A stretch of 64,000 bases of DNA, taken from contig NZ_JAPUBN010000021.1 in the NCBI RefSeq assembly GCF_026966905.1, positions 143,993 through 207,992 of the forward strand. The letters are read 5' to 3'. Positions 48,152 to 58,804 of the stretch are shown piece after piece (positions within the stretch are counted from its first letter, which is position 1; each line of letters opens with the position of its first letter). Source of the stretch: Marinomonas phaeophyticola (lineage in GTDB: Bacteria > Pseudomonadota > Gammaproteobacteria > Pseudomonadales > Marinomonadaceae). A program made the translations under genes and the position numbers. Below the pieces are notes generated by a model. It was not told where the DNA came from. It was given only the letters and a program-made list of their open reading frames with translations, and did not search any database.

Positions 48152-48975
48152 TGTTACAAGGTCTAATCCGGAAAATGCCGGTGCACGTGCTCGATGGTCA
48201 AGTTCAGTACAATTTGAAAATGGGAAATGAACAGATCCCACTCAATGCATTGATTGGTCAAAAAGTAGCGCTTCAATTCGATGGCACAATTGAATGTACT
48301 CATTGTGGAAAGGCAACAAAGAAGTCGTTTAGCCAGGGTTTTTGTTATCGTTGCTTTACTAAATTGGCCGCTTGCGATACCTGTATTATGAGCCCTGAAA
48401 AGTGCCATCATCATTTAGGTACTTGTCGTGAGCCTGAATGGGCTGAAAAATACTGTATGCAAAGTCATTACGTGTATTTATCCAACTCTTCTTCATTGAA
48501 AGTAGGTATTACCCGTGGCGATCAATTACCGACTCGATGGATAGATCAGGGTGCAACCCAAGGCCGGGCTATTTTTAGTGTTAGTAACCGGCGTATATCT
48601 GGGTTGGTGGAGACGCTTTTTAAAGAGGTTGTAGCGGATAAAACGAATTGGCGAACCATGCTCAAAGGTGATGCTCCTGCAATGGATTTAGAGCAAGAGC
48701 AAGAGCGATTGATTGAGCTTGTTTATGAAAGCTTAGATTCTTTACAGCACGAATTTGGGCTGCAGTCCATTACTGACCTGTCAGACCACAATGAAACCCA
48801 TACCTTTACTTATCCTGTAATTGAATACCCCACAAAAGTTGTCAGTATAAATGCCGAAAAAACACCCCTTGTAGAGGGACGGTTATTGGGCATTAAAGGG
48901 CAATATTGGATGTTGGACACGGGCGTGATCAACATTCGTAAATACACCGGTTATCACGCAAAGTTTACTGTATAG
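48151..48975 (+). CDS. DUF2797 family zinc-ribbon protein
   Basis: 274 residues. N-terminal cysteine pairs CTHC, CYRC and CDTC (about 50-75) plus HHH and C further on suggest bound zinc. A conserved central part follows: HYVYLSNSSSLKVGITRGDQLPTRWIDQGA, which looks like a GIY-YIG-style fold start. The function is not known. Coupled to yeaC and 12 bases before pepN. Confidence 0.82.
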   Translation: MLQGLIRKMPVHVLDGQVQYNLKMGNEQIPLNALIGQKVALQFDGTIECTHCGKATKKSFSQGFCYRCFTKLAACDTCIMSPEKCHHHLGTCREPEWAEKYCMQSHYVYLSNSSSLKVGITRGDQLPTRWIDQGATQGRAIFSVSNRRISGLVETLFKEVVADKTNWRTMLKGDAPAMDLEQEQERLIELVYESLDSLQHEFGLQSITDLSDHNETHTFTYPVIEYPTKVVSINAEKTPLVEGRLLGIKGQYWMLDTGVINIRKYTGYHAKFTV

Positions 48976-48987
48976 GACACGCATACT

Positions 48988-51621
48988 ATGAAAGACGGCC
49001 AACCTTCGGCGATTTATTTAAAAGACTATCAAGTTCCTGCGTTTTTAATAGATAAGACAGAACTTACTTTTGATTTAGATGAATCTGTCACTATTGTTAC
49101 TTCACGCTTGCACATGCGACGTAACCCTAAATCAAAATTTAGAACGGCACCTTTGGTTTTGGATGGAGGGGAGGATGTTAAGTTAATCGCCCTAGCTATG
49201 GACGACTATCAATTACCGCCAGAAGAATATCGTTTACGTAATCATCAAATTATTATTACGGCCACGGCGGATGAATTTGTATTAACCTGTGAAACGCTTA
49301 TAGAACCGCAAAACAATACTAGACTTGAAGGCTTGTATCGTTCTTCGTCCATGTTTTGTACTCAGTGTGAAGCGGAAGGCTTTCGTCATATCACCTATTA
49401 TTTAGATCGTCCTGATGTCATGTCCGTGTTTACTACCACTATTATTGCTGATGGAGATAAGTACCCGGTACTGCTATCAAATGGCAATGAAGTGAGTCGT
49501 AGCCTGAATGAAGAAGGTAAAACGGTGGCTGTTTGGCATGACCCTTTCCCAAAACCGGCTTACCTATTTGCTTTAGTGGCAGGGAACTTAGAGGTTATTG
49601 AAGATCAGTTTACTACTCTAAGTAATCGTGCTGTTACACTAAAAATATTTACGGAATCTCATAACATCGACAAAGTAGATTATTCAATGGATGCGTTGAA
49701 GCGTTCAATGAAGTGGGATGAAGAAAAATACGGTCGTGAATACGATCTTGATATATTTATGATTGTGGCTGTTGATGATTTCAATATGGGCGCAATGGAA
49801 AATAAAGGCTTGAACGTTTTTAATTCCTCTTGCTTACTAGCGAGCCCAAAAACCACAACCGATGACGGGTACCAACGAGTTGAAGCGGTTGTCGCTCATG
49901 AATATTTCCATAACTGGTCAGGTAATCGTGTTACTTGTCGTGATTGGTTCCAATTAAGTTTAAAAGAAGGCTTTACTGTCTTTAGGGACCAGCAGTTTTC
50001 AGCGGATATGAACTCACCTGTAGTGAAGCGTGTTGAGGATGTTTCTTTTTTGAAAACAGCGCAATTTGCTGAAGATGCGGGTCCTATGTCTCATCCAGTA
50101 AGGCCGTCTTCATTTATTGAAATTTCCAATTTTTACACCTTGACGATTTATGAAAAAGGCTCTGAAATTGTGCGCATGATACACACCTTATTAGGTGAGG
50201 ATAGCTTCCGTAAAGGTTCCGATCTGTATTTTGAGCGACATGATGGTCAAGCGGTTACGTGTGATGATTTTGTGCAAGCAATGCAGGACGCGAGTGGTAT
50301 TGATTTGTCTCAATTCAAACGTTGGTATTCTCAAGCGGGTACGCCAAGAGTAGAAGCGGTAGGATCGTATGATGAAGTCACTAAGACCTATCAGTTAACC
50401 TTGACTCAAGCGACACCTCCAACGGCAAATCAACCAACAAAATTACCACTGTTGATGCCTATTCGAGTCGGCTTACTTGATGAGAACGGTAAGGCTCTTA
50501 CCTCTGAGCTGAATGGCAAAAATGACACTAGTCACGTATTGACATTGAACTTGAGTGAGCAGGTGTTTGAGTTTAAGCAGGTTGATACGGCACCGATTCC
50601 CTCCCTATTAAGAGGGTTTTCCGCTCCGGTTAAATTATCTTATGATTACACGGTTGAGCAATTGAGTATCTTAATGTCGTCTGATGAGGATGGCTTTAAC
50701 CGCTGGAATGCGGCTCAAGAATTGGCCGTAAGAGAATTAAATACTTTAATCTCGCAAGCTCGACGTGGCGAAGTCTTATCGATTGAGTCTCAATTGTTGC
50801 TTGGGTTTAAAGCCTTGCTGGACGATCAGTCATTAGATAAATCCATGGTCTCACTTATTTTATCATTGCCTAGTCAAGCTTACTTGTCTGAAATCTCTGA
50901 AGAAGTAGACCCTCAAGCCATTAAGCAGGCGCGAACCTATCTTAAGCAGCTCATTGCTCGTGCGTTAGAGCAAGAGTTTGCTAATTGTTATGAAGCCAAT
51001 AATGTGGATGTGGATTACTCACCGGATGCACAACAAATTTCTCAGCGTCAATTAAAGAATGCCGCTTTGTCCTACTGGAGTGAAACGAATTCCGTGGCGG
51101 CTGAAAGGGCGGTGTTATCGCAGTTTCAATCTGCTGACAATATGACGGATCAATTTTCGGCGTTGTCTATTGCTGTGAATACGACGCACCCTGAATTTCA
51201 ATCTATGTTAGACAGTTTCTATTCCCAGTGGTCCCATGAAGCCTTAGTTGTGAATAAATGGCTAATGTTAATCGCGGCACAAGAGGCCGATAATGGATTG
51301 GAACAGGTTAAACAGCTTATGCAACATGATGCTTTTGACTTGAAAAATCCGAATAAAGTTCGAGCGGTACTCGGTGGATTGGGAAGCAGTGTCAGTACAT
51401 TCCATAATGAAACGGGTGCGGGTTACGCATTTCTTGCAGATCAAATCATTGTGCTTAATAAGCGCAACCCTCAATTGGCCTCAAGACTATGTACTCCGCT
51501 CACACGTTGGAGAAAAATGAAACCAAATCTTTCGGTTCTTATGCAAAAGCAACTAGAAAGAATTTTGTCAGAAGAATTGTCGAAAGATGTCTTTGAAGTG
51601 GTATCGAAAAGTCTTGCTTAG
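48988..51621 (+). CDS. pepN: Aminopeptidase N
   Basis: 877-residue M1 zinc metallopeptidase. Exopeptidase motif GAMEN at 268-272; zinc site H304-E305-x2-H308 with E327 in SLKEGF. Four-domain layout with the long helical C-terminal domain of gammaproteobacterial PepN. Cytosolic; removes N-terminal residues from peptides. Confidence 0.96.
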   Translation: MKDGQPSAIYLKDYQVPAFLIDKTELTFDLDESVTIVTSRLHMRRNPKSKFRTAPLVLDGGEDVKLIALAMDDYQLPPEEYRLRNHQIIITATADEFVLTCETLIEPQNNTRLEGLYRSSSMFCTQCEAEGFRHITYYLDRPDVMSVFTTTIIADGDKYPVLLSNGNEVSRSLNEEGKTVAVWHDPFPKPAYLFALVAGNLEVIEDQFTTLSNRAVTLKIFTESHNIDKVDYSMDALKRSMKWDEEKYGREYDLDIFMIVAVDDFNMGAMENKGLNVFNSSCLLASPKTTTDDGYQRVEAVVAHEYFHNWSGNRVTCRDWFQLSLKEGFTVFRDQQFSADMNSPVVKRVEDVSFLKTAQFAEDAGPMSHPVRPSSFIEISNFYTLTIYEKGSEIVRMIHTLLGEDSFRKGSDLYFERHDGQAVTCDDFVQAMQDASGIDLSQFKRWYSQAGTPRVEAVGSYDEVTKTYQLTLTQATPPTANQPTKLPLLMPIRVGLLDENGKALTSELNGKNDTSHVLTLNLSEQVFEFKQVDTAPIPSLLRGFSAPVKLSYDYTVEQLSILMSSDEDGFNRWNAAQELAVRELNTLISQARRGEVLSIESQLLLGFKALLDDQSLDKSMVSLILSLPSQAYLSEISEEVDPQAIKQARTYLKQLIARALEQEFANCYEANNVDVDYSPDAQQISQRQLKNAALSYWSETNSVAAERAVLSQFQSADNMTDQFSALSIAVNTTHPEFQSMLDSFYSQWSHEALVVNKWLMLIAAQEADNGLEQVKQLMQHDAFDLKNPNKVRAVLGGLGSSVSTFHNETGAGYAFLADQIIVLNKRNPQLASRLCTPLTRWRKMKPNLSVLMQKQLERILSEELSKDVFEVVSKSLA

Positions 51622-51645
51622 TCTATAATAAAACTAGATTAGTTA

Positions 51646-51680
51646 AAGAAGCGTTACCCTATTTAGTGTTAACGCTTCTT
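51646..51680 (+). terminator. pepN terminator
   Basis: 11-bp stem (51646-51656 with 51670-51680) followed by a short TT tract; 25 bases after the pepN stop. Confidence 0.65.
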
Positions 51681-51783
51681 CTTGAAATGACGTTTTTAGT
51701 GACGATTTTTTGCAATCTAATGGATAATCTGTCATAAGATAAACCTTGTTAAGTGGTCTTGGCTTGTTTTAAAGGAGCAAAAG

Positions 51784-53658
51784 ATGGTTAGGTGGAAAAT
51801 ACTGATAGGTACGATCGCCTTTAGTTTTGTTATTTCTTCGTGTTCAACGACTCGTGAAGAGATTCAAGAAAGTACGATTGAAATAACGGCGCCATTGCCA
51901 ACGAAAACGGATGCCGAGAAAGAGCGGCTAACGAATGAAAACCTTGAATTAAAGCATACATTACAAAAAAACCAGTCAGAAATTACACTTTTACTCAAAC
52001 AGATTGAGTCAAATAATGCTGAATTGTTTGAATTGAATACTAAGTTAAATGAGCAAGAGGAAAAAATCCTTTTTCTGCAAAACAGTTCTAATCATTCAAG
52101 TATTACCTCATTAAAATTGCTGGAAGATGAAAAGTCGGATAATCGACACTTTGAAGCACGTTACCTTGCATTAAAATTAAAAGACAATGAACTAAGAAAT
52201 AAATTAGCGGTATTAGAGGCGGAAAATCTTCGATTAACTGACCTTTTATCACATACGCTTAAAGAAAAAAATCTTGTACATCAAGCCACGAAAGAGTGTA
52301 CAGAGAGTCTTGAGTTTAATAGCACACCTAATGCTCAGATTGTCGTTTCACCTGAACGTCCTTTAACAGAAGAGTGTTTAATGGAGTCGGATTCAGGTTA
52401 TGAAAATGTGATTAATCTGCAGGCCTTAAATGATGAATATAGTAAAACGGTGTTAGATTTACTAAATAAGCAAAAAACGCTTGTGGATAGACATGCTCTA
52501 TTGACAGATCGCCACAAAACCTTAGAACAACAGTACTTATCATTAGAGAAAGACAATCAAGGTTTAAGGGATTCGTATCTTAAGATTAAACAAAAAAACT
52601 TTGATTTAGGAGGGGCGATAGCGGATTCTAGAGCCCAACATCAAGTATTGTGGGATCGTATATCAGTACAAGATAAAATTATCGCAGAATTACAAGCGGA
52701 TGCGAACTTTAAGTCCGAAAGGAAAGTTACAGGCGATCTGGTTTTGGCTCGAAACGCAGCGACAACTGTAGAGTCAGAAGGATTTAGTGGTGAATCTCTC
52801 CGTCAAGAAAATAATCGATTACAATCTAAAATTGATCAATTAGAAAAAATGTTAGAGGTACAACAAACTTTACTGAGTAAGTACCAAGCACATACCCGTT
52901 CCGCAGTAGAGCAATTGGCTCCAGTAAACAATGCTGAATTAGCCGAATTACAAAGAAATTTAGAAAACCTATCTAAAATTAATCGTAATACTGAATTATC
53001 TTTAGCGGCCGTGCGCTCGGAGTTGGATCTCAATAAAGTTAAAGAGTCTAAGTTAAATAAAGAGATGACTGAGCTAAAGGATGAACGTAATAGAATTGAA
53101 TCTGAGTTAAGAAAATTGTCACTCAGAGAAAAAGCATTAACGGCAGAAAAGTCTGCTTTAGAAAAGCAAATTAACGCTCTCATTCCTTTTGAGGCCGAAG
53201 TGAATTTCCTTGAAGATCAGTTAAAAAGTAACATCGCGAATGTGCGTTGGCAACGTCCGACGGCCATGCCTTTGAACAGTGCTTTTGAAGTGATTGTCAC
53301 CGCCGACGTAGAAAATGTGGTTCCTGGACAGGTCTATGTTGCTGAATTAGTGGTTGATACCGCTTTTGACCTTATTAGCGCAACGGAAGCGGAAGCGGTT
53401 GTTGAAAATGGAAAATTAACGTGGCGCTGGAGAATTAGCGGTTTAAGCGCACATCAGGCGGCTAGAGCGGATCTTTTTATACACCAACAAATTCAATATC
53501 ACGATCAGCGTTTTAGTCGACAAGTTTACCGAGATCAAACTTTAGTGACCCTTGAAAATGATGATTTCTGGGAAAAATACGGCTTTTGGTGTTTTGCTAT
53601 TTTTGCAGGTTTACTCGGTGGCTTTTTCGTTGGCCGTTTAGGTAAAAGTAAAGAATAA
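51784..53658 (+). CDS. Coiled-coil envelope lipoprotein with C-terminal membrane helix
   Basis: 624 residues, not a family I recognise. The N terminus has a lipoprotein signal with C20 in VISSC-STTRE; serine after the cysteine favours outer-membrane sorting. Residues about 35-480 are almost wholly coiled coil (E/K/L/Q heptads, TENLELKHTLQ, NRIESELRKL). A beta-rich domain (about 485-590) of about 105 residues follows, with VNVRW-like and VPGQVYVAELVV strands. The end is a single hydrophobic helix (FWCFAIFAGLLGGFFVGRL) with a basic tail. Both ends therefore look membrane-attached. Single gene, good ribosome site AAAGGAG. Confidence 0.75.
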   Translation: MVRWKILIGTIAFSFVISSCSTTREEIQESTIEITAPLPTKTDAEKERLTNENLELKHTLQKNQSEITLLLKQIESNNAELFELNTKLNEQEEKILFLQNSSNHSSITSLKLLEDEKSDNRHFEARYLALKLKDNELRNKLAVLEAENLRLTDLLSHTLKEKNLVHQATKECTESLEFNSTPNAQIVVSPERPLTEECLMESDSGYENVINLQALNDEYSKTVLDLLNKQKTLVDRHALLTDRHKTLEQQYLSLEKDNQGLRDSYLKIKQKNFDLGGAIADSRAQHQVLWDRISVQDKIIAELQADANFKSERKVTGDLVLARNAATTVESEGFSGESLRQENNRLQSKIDQLEKMLEVQQTLLSKYQAHTRSAVEQLAPVNNAELAELQRNLENLSKINRNTELSLAAVRSELDLNKVKESKLNKEMTELKDERNRIESELRKLSLREKALTAEKSALEKQINALIPFEAEVNFLEDQLKSNIANVRWQRPTAMPLNSAFEVIVTADVENVVPGQVYVAELVVDTAFDLISATEAEAVVENGKLTWRWRISGLSAHQAARADLFIHQQIQYHDQRFSRQVYRDQTLVTLENDDFWEKYGFWCFAIFAGLLGGFFVGRLGKSKE

Positions 53659-53693
53659 TGAATTAAGGCTAGGGCGATTGAGACAATGCTTAC

Positions 53694-53731
53694 AAGCGCT
53701 TAATAAAGGAAACTCTATTGAGCGCTTTTTT
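53694..53731 (+). terminator. Terminator after the lipoprotein gene
   Basis: 12-bp stem with one G-U pair (53694-53705 with 53716-53727), followed by T run to 53731. Confidence 0.75.
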
Positions 53732-53847
53732 ATGCCTATTTCATTGTTAATCTTAAAAAATTCACTTTCACATTATTATTTTTCAAGCGTTCGTCTTTAG
53801 CAATTCGTTATAGTAGATGTGCATTAACATATTCAGAGGTATACCCA

Positions 53848-56800
53848 GTGGTAAAGTCGGATTCATATTCCATTATTGAGCAAAGACTCGCGCAAAACGT
53901 TTTAATTCTTGATGGTGCTATGGGCACTATGATTCAAGATTATAAATTGGAAGAGAGTGATTACCGTGGAGAGCGATTCGCTGATTGGGCTAGTGACCTT
54001 AAGGGAAATAACGATTTACTCTCCCTTACTCAACCGAACATTATTAGAGCGATATACAGCGATTACTTTGCCGCTGGCGCCGACATCATAGAAACCAATA
54101 CTTTTAATGCAAATTCCATTTCCATGTTGGATTACAATATGGAAACATTGAGTTATGAATTGAATTTTGAGTCGGCACGCCTTGCAAGAGAAGTGGCGAA
54201 TGAGTTTATGGCGCAAAATCCAAATAAACCGAGGTTTGTGGCGGGAGCCGTTGGACCCACAAGTCGAACCTGTTCTATCTCCCCTGATGTCAATGACCCT
54301 GGTTATCGTAATGTTTCATTTGATGAGTTGGTTGCTGCCTACCTTGTCTCAGTGGATGGTTTGATTAAAGGTGGCGTGGACCTGATTTTAATTGAAACCA
54401 TTTTTGACACCTTAAATGCTAAGGCGGCTATCTATGCGGTTCTTGAATATTTTGAAAGAACCGGTGTGCGTTACCCAATTATGATTTCTGGCACTATAAC
54501 GGATGCCTCTGGTCGAACATTATCAGGTCAAACGACGGAGGCTTTCTGGAATTCAATTTCCCATGCACAACCGATTTGTGTTGGTCTTAACTGTGCTTTG
54601 GGCCCAAAAGATCTACGTCAATATGTGGGTGAACTTTCAAGAATCGCGGATACTTATGTTTCTGCGCATCCAAATGCCGGACTTCCAAATGCATTTGGCG
54701 AATACGATGAAACACCAGAAGAGATGTTAGAAGAAATCCAAGGTTGGGTGGATGATGGCTTTATTAACATTATTGGTGGCTGCTGTGGTACGACACCAAA
54801 ACACATAAAAACCTTTGCTGATGCCTTTGCATCCTGTCAGCCTCGAGTGATTCCAGAAATTGAAAAAGCGTGCCGCTTATCTGGGCTAGAGCCATTTAAT
54901 ATAGATGAGTCATCACTCTTCGTTAACGTCGGTGAAAGAACGAACGTTACGGGCTCCGCTATGTTTAAACGACTAATTAAGGAGGGCGATTTCGACACGG
55001 CATTAGATGTGGCTCGACAACAAGTAGAGAATGGGGCTCAGATAATTGATATCAACATGGATGAAGGCATGTTGGACTCAGAAGCGGCCATGGAACGTTT
55101 TCTAAAGTTGATTGCTTCCGAGCCAGATATCTCTCGAGTTCCTATCATGCTGGACTCTTCTAAATGGGAAATTTTAGAAACTGGCTTGAAATGGATTCAA
55201 GGTAAAGGTGTGGTGAACTCCATCAGCTTGAAAGAAGGTGAAGAAAAATTTATTGAGCAAGCGAATAAAGTCAGAAAATACGGTGCGGCCGTTATTGTTA
55301 TGGCTTTTGATGAAGTCGGTCAGGCAGATACTAGGGAGCGTAAAATCGAAATATGTCGACGCTCTTATAAGGTGCTTACCGAAACGGTTGGTTTTCCACC
55401 AGAAGACATTATTTTTGATCCGAATATCTTTGCTATCGCCACGGGGATTGAAGAGCATAATCGCTATGCCCTTGATTTTATTGAAGCCTGTGGCGACATA
55501 AAAAGAGAGCTACCATACGCAAAAATTTCAGGTGGCGTCTCCAACGTGTCTTTCTCTTTCCGTGGTAATAACCATGTACGGGAAGCGATTCATGCCGTTT
55601 TCCTTTACCATGCGATTAAAAATGGCATGACCATGGGGATAGTAAATGCAGGGCAATTAGCACTGTATGAAGACATACCAACAAAACTACGTGAAGCAGT
55701 AGAGGATGCGGTTTTAAATAGAACGCCGGACGCCACGGATAATTTATTAGAAATTGCAGGCGAATATGTTGGTAGTGGCGCACAAGAAGTAGAAAAGGCG
55801 GCCCAAGAATGGCGCTCTTTAGGCGTTGGTGAACGATTGAGCCATGCGCTAGTGAAAGGCATTACTGAGTTTATTGATGACGACACAGAAGAAGCGAGAT
55901 TGCTTTTTGACCGCCCTTTAGAAGTGATAGAAGGCCCACTAATGGATGGTATGGGCATTGTTGGTGACTTATTCGGATCCGGTAAAATGTTCTTACCCCA
56001 AGTGGTGAAATCTGCTCGAGTCATGAAAAAAGCGGTCGCCTATTTAATGCCTTTTATTGAAGAAGAAAAGTTACGTAATAAAGATACGGCGTCTTCGAGT
56101 AATGGCAAGGTTGTCATGGCCACAGTGAAAGGCGATGTGCATGATATCGGTAAAAATATCGTGGGTGTGGTGTTGCAGTGTAATAACTTCGAAGTGATAG
56201 ATCTTGGGGTGATGGTACCGTCGGAGAAAATTCTGAAAACGGCTCGAGAGGTTGGTGCCGATATCATTGGCTTGTCTGGCTTAATTACTCCTTCATTGGA
56301 TGAAATGGTACATGTGGCCAAAGAAATGGAGCGTCAAGGTTTTGATATTCCCGTAATGATTGGCGGTGCAACCACGTCAAAAGCGCATACTGCTGTCAAG
56401 ATTGAACAAAATTATAAACGCAATCAAGTGGTGCATGTGACCAATGCTTCCCGCAGTGTTGGGGTAGCCAGCGCACTAATGTCAAAAGGTGAACGACGTC
56501 AAAAATTTGTTGACGAAGTGAAACTGGATTATGAAAAAACGCGTAAACGTTATAAAGACAGAGCCAGTGCTGGACGCCGGGTTTCCATTATTAAAGCGCG
56601 CCAAAATAAACAACCTATTGATTGGAGCGTACCTGTTGCGAAGCCGAATAAATTGGGTGTTACAGTGTTTGATGAAAACGACATTAATCTAGAGGATCTT
56701 AAGGATTATATTGATTGGACTCCTTTTTTCCAAACATGGGAGTTAGCGGGGGCCTATCCGAGAATTTTGACGGATGCCGTCGTAGGTGTTGAAGCTACTC

Positions 56801-57582
56801 GTGTGTATGAAGATGCATTGGCGATGTTGGACGATGTGATAAAAACTAAGTCATTAAAAGCGAAAGCGGTTATTGGCGTTTTTCCTGCAAATCAGGTTAA
56901 CCATGATGACGTAGAGCTTTATGCTGATGAAGATCGCACTGAGGTACTAGAGACTTTATCTTTCTTACGAACCCAGAATGAATTGACAGCACCAGGTAAA
57001 TACAATCACAGTTTAGCGGACTTTATTGCACCTAAAGACAGTGGGGCTGAAGATTACTTTGGTGCCTTCGCTTGTTCAACTGGATTTGGTATTGATCCTT
57101 TGGTTGAAGCCTATGAGAAAGATCATGATGACTATAATAGTATTATGATTAAAGCCATTGCTGACCGTTTAGCGGAAGCCTGTGCTGAATACCTACATGA
57201 AAAAGCTCGTAAAGAGATCTGGGGATATGCTCCAAACGAAGCATTAACAAACCAAGAATTGATTAAAGAAAAATATCAAGGTATTCGTCCTGCCCCAGGT
57301 TATCCGGCATGTCCCGATCATACGGAAAAAGCAAAATTGTGGTCGTTGTTGGATGTAGAAAATAACACCGGCATCAGTATTACGGAAAGCTACGCTATGT
57401 GGCCAACAGCGGCGGTCAGCGGTTGGTATTTCGCTCGTCCAGAAAGCACGTATTTTGGTGTGGGTAAAATTGGCCCAGACCAAGTAGAGGAATACGCTAA
57501 CCGTAAAGGCATGTCGAAAGACGATGCAGAACGCTGGTTAGCTCCTAACTTAGGCTACGACCCTGAAGATGACCGAATCTAG
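53848..57582 (+). CDS. metH: Cobalamin-dependent methionine synthase
   Basis: 1244 residues with all four modules: homocysteine/zinc barrel (about 1-340, [11 protein letters not shown] and GCCGTTP), pterin-binding barrel (about 350-640, [11 protein letters not shown]), cobalamin module (about 660-900, with [14 protein letters not shown] carrying the histidine that ligates cobalt) and the C-terminal reactivation domain (about 930-1240, with [15 protein letters not shown]). Start GTG 53848 with GAGG upstream. I looked for a cobalamin riboswitch in the 190-base gap upstream and did not see one. The following gene overlaps its end by 14 bases. Confidence 0.96.
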   Translation: MVKSDSYSIIEQRLAQNVLILDGAMGTMIQDYKLEESDYRGERFADWASDLKGNNDLLSLTQPNIIRAIYSDYFAAGADIIETNTFNANSISMLDYNMETLSYELNFESARLAREVANEFMAQNPNKPRFVAGAVGPTSRTCSISPDVNDPGYRNVSFDELVAAYLVSVDGLIKGGVDLILIETIFDTLNAKAAIYAVLEYFERTGVRYPIMISGTITDASGRTLSGQTTEAFWNSISHAQPICVGLNCALGPKDLRQYVGELSRIADTYVSAHPNAGLPNAFGEYDETPEEMLEEIQGWVDDGFINIIGGCCGTTPKHIKTFADAFASCQPRVIPEIEKACRLSGLEPFNIDESSLFVNVGERTNVTGSAMFKRLIKEGDFDTALDVARQQVENGAQIIDINMDEGMLDSEAAMERFLKLIASEPDISRVPIMLDSSKWEILETGLKWIQGKGVVNSISLKEGEEKFIEQANKVRKYGAAVIVMAFDEVGQADTRERKIEICRRSYKVLTETVGFPPEDIIFDPNIFAIATGIEEHNRYALDFIEACGDIKRELPYAKISGGVSNVSFSFRGNNHVREAIHAVFLYHAIKNGMTMGIVNAGQLALYEDIPTKLREAVEDAVLNRTPDATDNLLEIAGEYVGSGAQEVEKAAQEWRSLGVGERLSHALVKGITEFIDDDTEEARLLFDRPLEVIEGPLMDGMGIVGDLFGSGKMFLPQVVKSARVMKKAVAYLMPFIEEEKLRNKDTASSSNGKVVMATVKGDVHDIGKNIVGVVLQCNNFEVIDLGVMVPSEKILKTAREVGADIIGLSGLITPSLDEMVHVAKEMERQGFDIPVMIGGATTSKAHTAVKIEQNYKRNQVVHVTNASRSVGVASALMSKGERRQKFVDEVKLDYEKTRKRYKDRASAGRRVSIIKARQNKQPIDWSVPVAKPNKLGVTVFDENDINLEDLKDYIDWTPFFQTWELAGAYPRILTDAVVGVEATRVYEDALAMLDDVIKTKSLKAKAVIGVFPANQVNHDDVELYADEDRTEVLETLSFLRTQNELTAPGKYNHSLADFIAPKDSGAEDYFGAFACSTGFGIDPLVEAYEKDHDDYNSIMIKAIADRLAEACAEYLHEKARKEIWGYAPNEALTNQELIKEKYQGIRPAPGYPACPDHTEKAKLWSLLDVENNTGISITESYAMWPTAAVSGWYFARPESTYFGVGKIGPDQVEEYANRKGMSKDDAERWLAPNLGYDPEDDRI

Positions 57583-58021
57583 TCGTTTTTTTACACAAAC
57601 ATCAATGGTTTTTTATCAACCCGTTGATGAAATTTGGTTGGCTTTGGTAGACATGCATTCTTATTGGAAGTGGAATCCAATATTAAAGGATGTACGTTTA
57701 CCAAACGGTTTACTTTATTGTGATCCTATTATTGCTAAGTATTCTATATTCACTGGTGAATCAGAAAAGAAGGGGCGGATAAATAAAGTAGAAGACCACA
57801 GCATGATTGGTTTTTCTTTTTATCGTTATCATCACAAATTGTGTAGTGAAAATTGGCAAATTGAGTTAAAAGAGACAGCGGATGGTGCGACTGAAGTGTC
57901 ACTTCAAATTGGCTATTCCGGTTGGTTTAGTGCTTCGACATGGCAACATGAGTCTGTGGCAATGAATGTGGCTTGCGATGTTTTTTTACATGCCCTTAAA
58001 CAGAAATTGGAAGAAGAATAA
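57569..58021 (+). CDS. SRPBCC family protein in the metH operon
   Basis: 150-residue START/SRPBCC-like fold: begins [31 protein letters not shown] and has the strand pattern of ligand-pocket proteins. It overlaps metH by 14 bases and abuts cobO directly (stop TAA at 58019-58021, next ATG at 58022), so it is translated with both. The ligand is unknown; a link to corrinoid or methyl-group metabolism is only suggested by position. Confidence 0.75.
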   Translation: MTESSRFFTQTSMVFYQPVDEIWLALVDMHSYWKWNPILKDVRLPNGLLYCDPIIAKYSIFTGESEKKGRINKVEDHSMIGFSFYRYHHKLCSENWQIELKETADGATEVSLQIGYSGWFSASTWQHESVAMNVACDVFLHALKQKLEEE

Positions 58022-58630
58022 ATGGCAAAAACCATTCAAGATCCAGAAAAGCACGCTGAACGTATGAAAAAGATTAAGCTTCATGTGGATAAGCGCATTG
58101 CTAAAGCTCAAACAGACAAGGGTACCTTTGTCTTGCTAACAGGCAATGGTAAAGGTAAATCCAGTTCGTCATTAGGAATGGTAGCGCGTGCCTTGGGCCA
58201 TGGTATGAAAGTAGGCGTTGTGCAATTTCTAAAAGGGGATTGGGACACAGGTGAGATTGAGTTTTTTAAAGCCCAGCCCAATGTTCAATGGGAAATCATG
58301 TCTTCCGGCTTTACTTGGGAAACTCAGAATAGAGAACAAGATGTAACGTCGTCTTTAGAAGCATGGCAGCATGCCCATAAAATGTTAAAAGATGAAAGCC
58401 TTGATCTGGTTGTATTGGATGAATTAACCTACTTGTTGCATTACGATTATTTAGATGAGGATGAGGTGATTCAAGCCATTCTGGCACGTCCAGAACATCA
58501 ACACCTTGTTGTTACTGGTCGTGGCGCGGCAGAGTCTCTCATTGAGTTAGCGGATACCGTGAGTGAAATCAAAGAAATTAAACATGCCTTTAAGCGTGGT
58601 ATTAAAGCTCAAAAAGGACTGGAGTTTTAA
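58022..58630 (+). CDS. cobO: Cob(I)alamin/cob(I)yrinic acid a,c-diamide adenosyltransferase
   Basis: 202-residue CobO/BtuR enzyme that attaches the adenosyl group from ATP to the corrinoid cobalt. P-loop GNGKGKSSSSLGM (about 41-53) and VVLDELTYLLHYDYL are typical. It starts immediately after the SRPBCC gene, in the metH transcript. It would serve B12 salvage; note that MetH itself uses methylcobalamin, not adenosylcobalamin. Confidence 0.92.
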   Translation: MAKTIQDPEKHAERMKKIKLHVDKRIAKAQTDKGTFVLLTGNGKGKSSSSLGMVARALGHGMKVGVVQFLKGDWDTGEIEFFKAQPNVQWEIMSSGFTWETQNREQDVTSSLEAWQHAHKMLKDESLDLVVLDELTYLLHYDYLDEDEVIQAILARPEHQHLVVTGRGAAESLIELADTVSEIKEIKHAFKRGIKAQKGLEF

Positions 58631-58636
58631 AGAGTG

Positions 58637-58659
58637 AATGGATTCACTAGGAATCCATT
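58637..58659 (+). terminator. Possible terminator after cobO
   Basis: 8-bp stem AATGGATT/AATCCATT, 7-base loop, starting 6 bases after cobO; the T-rich run begins several bases later. Weak. Confidence 0.4.
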
Positions 58660-58804
58660 ATTTGATGTTTTTTTCTTCGCCTTTCTCTGATTCAGCCAGA
58701 AAATTATGGCATAATACCGCCATTCTATCTGTGTATGATTTTTAAGCGTTTACAGACGTTTATCATTACGGAATAAATTCATTACATTAATTCGGAAGAT
58801 CACC

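Noticed and set aside
53659..53847. Cobalamin riboswitch before metH
   Set aside because: The gap is short, holds a terminator, and shows no recognisable B12-box.
55605..56321. Minus-strand frames of 139 and 93 residues within metH
   Set aside because: Low-complexity Ser/Thr-rich shadows opposite a complete MetH.
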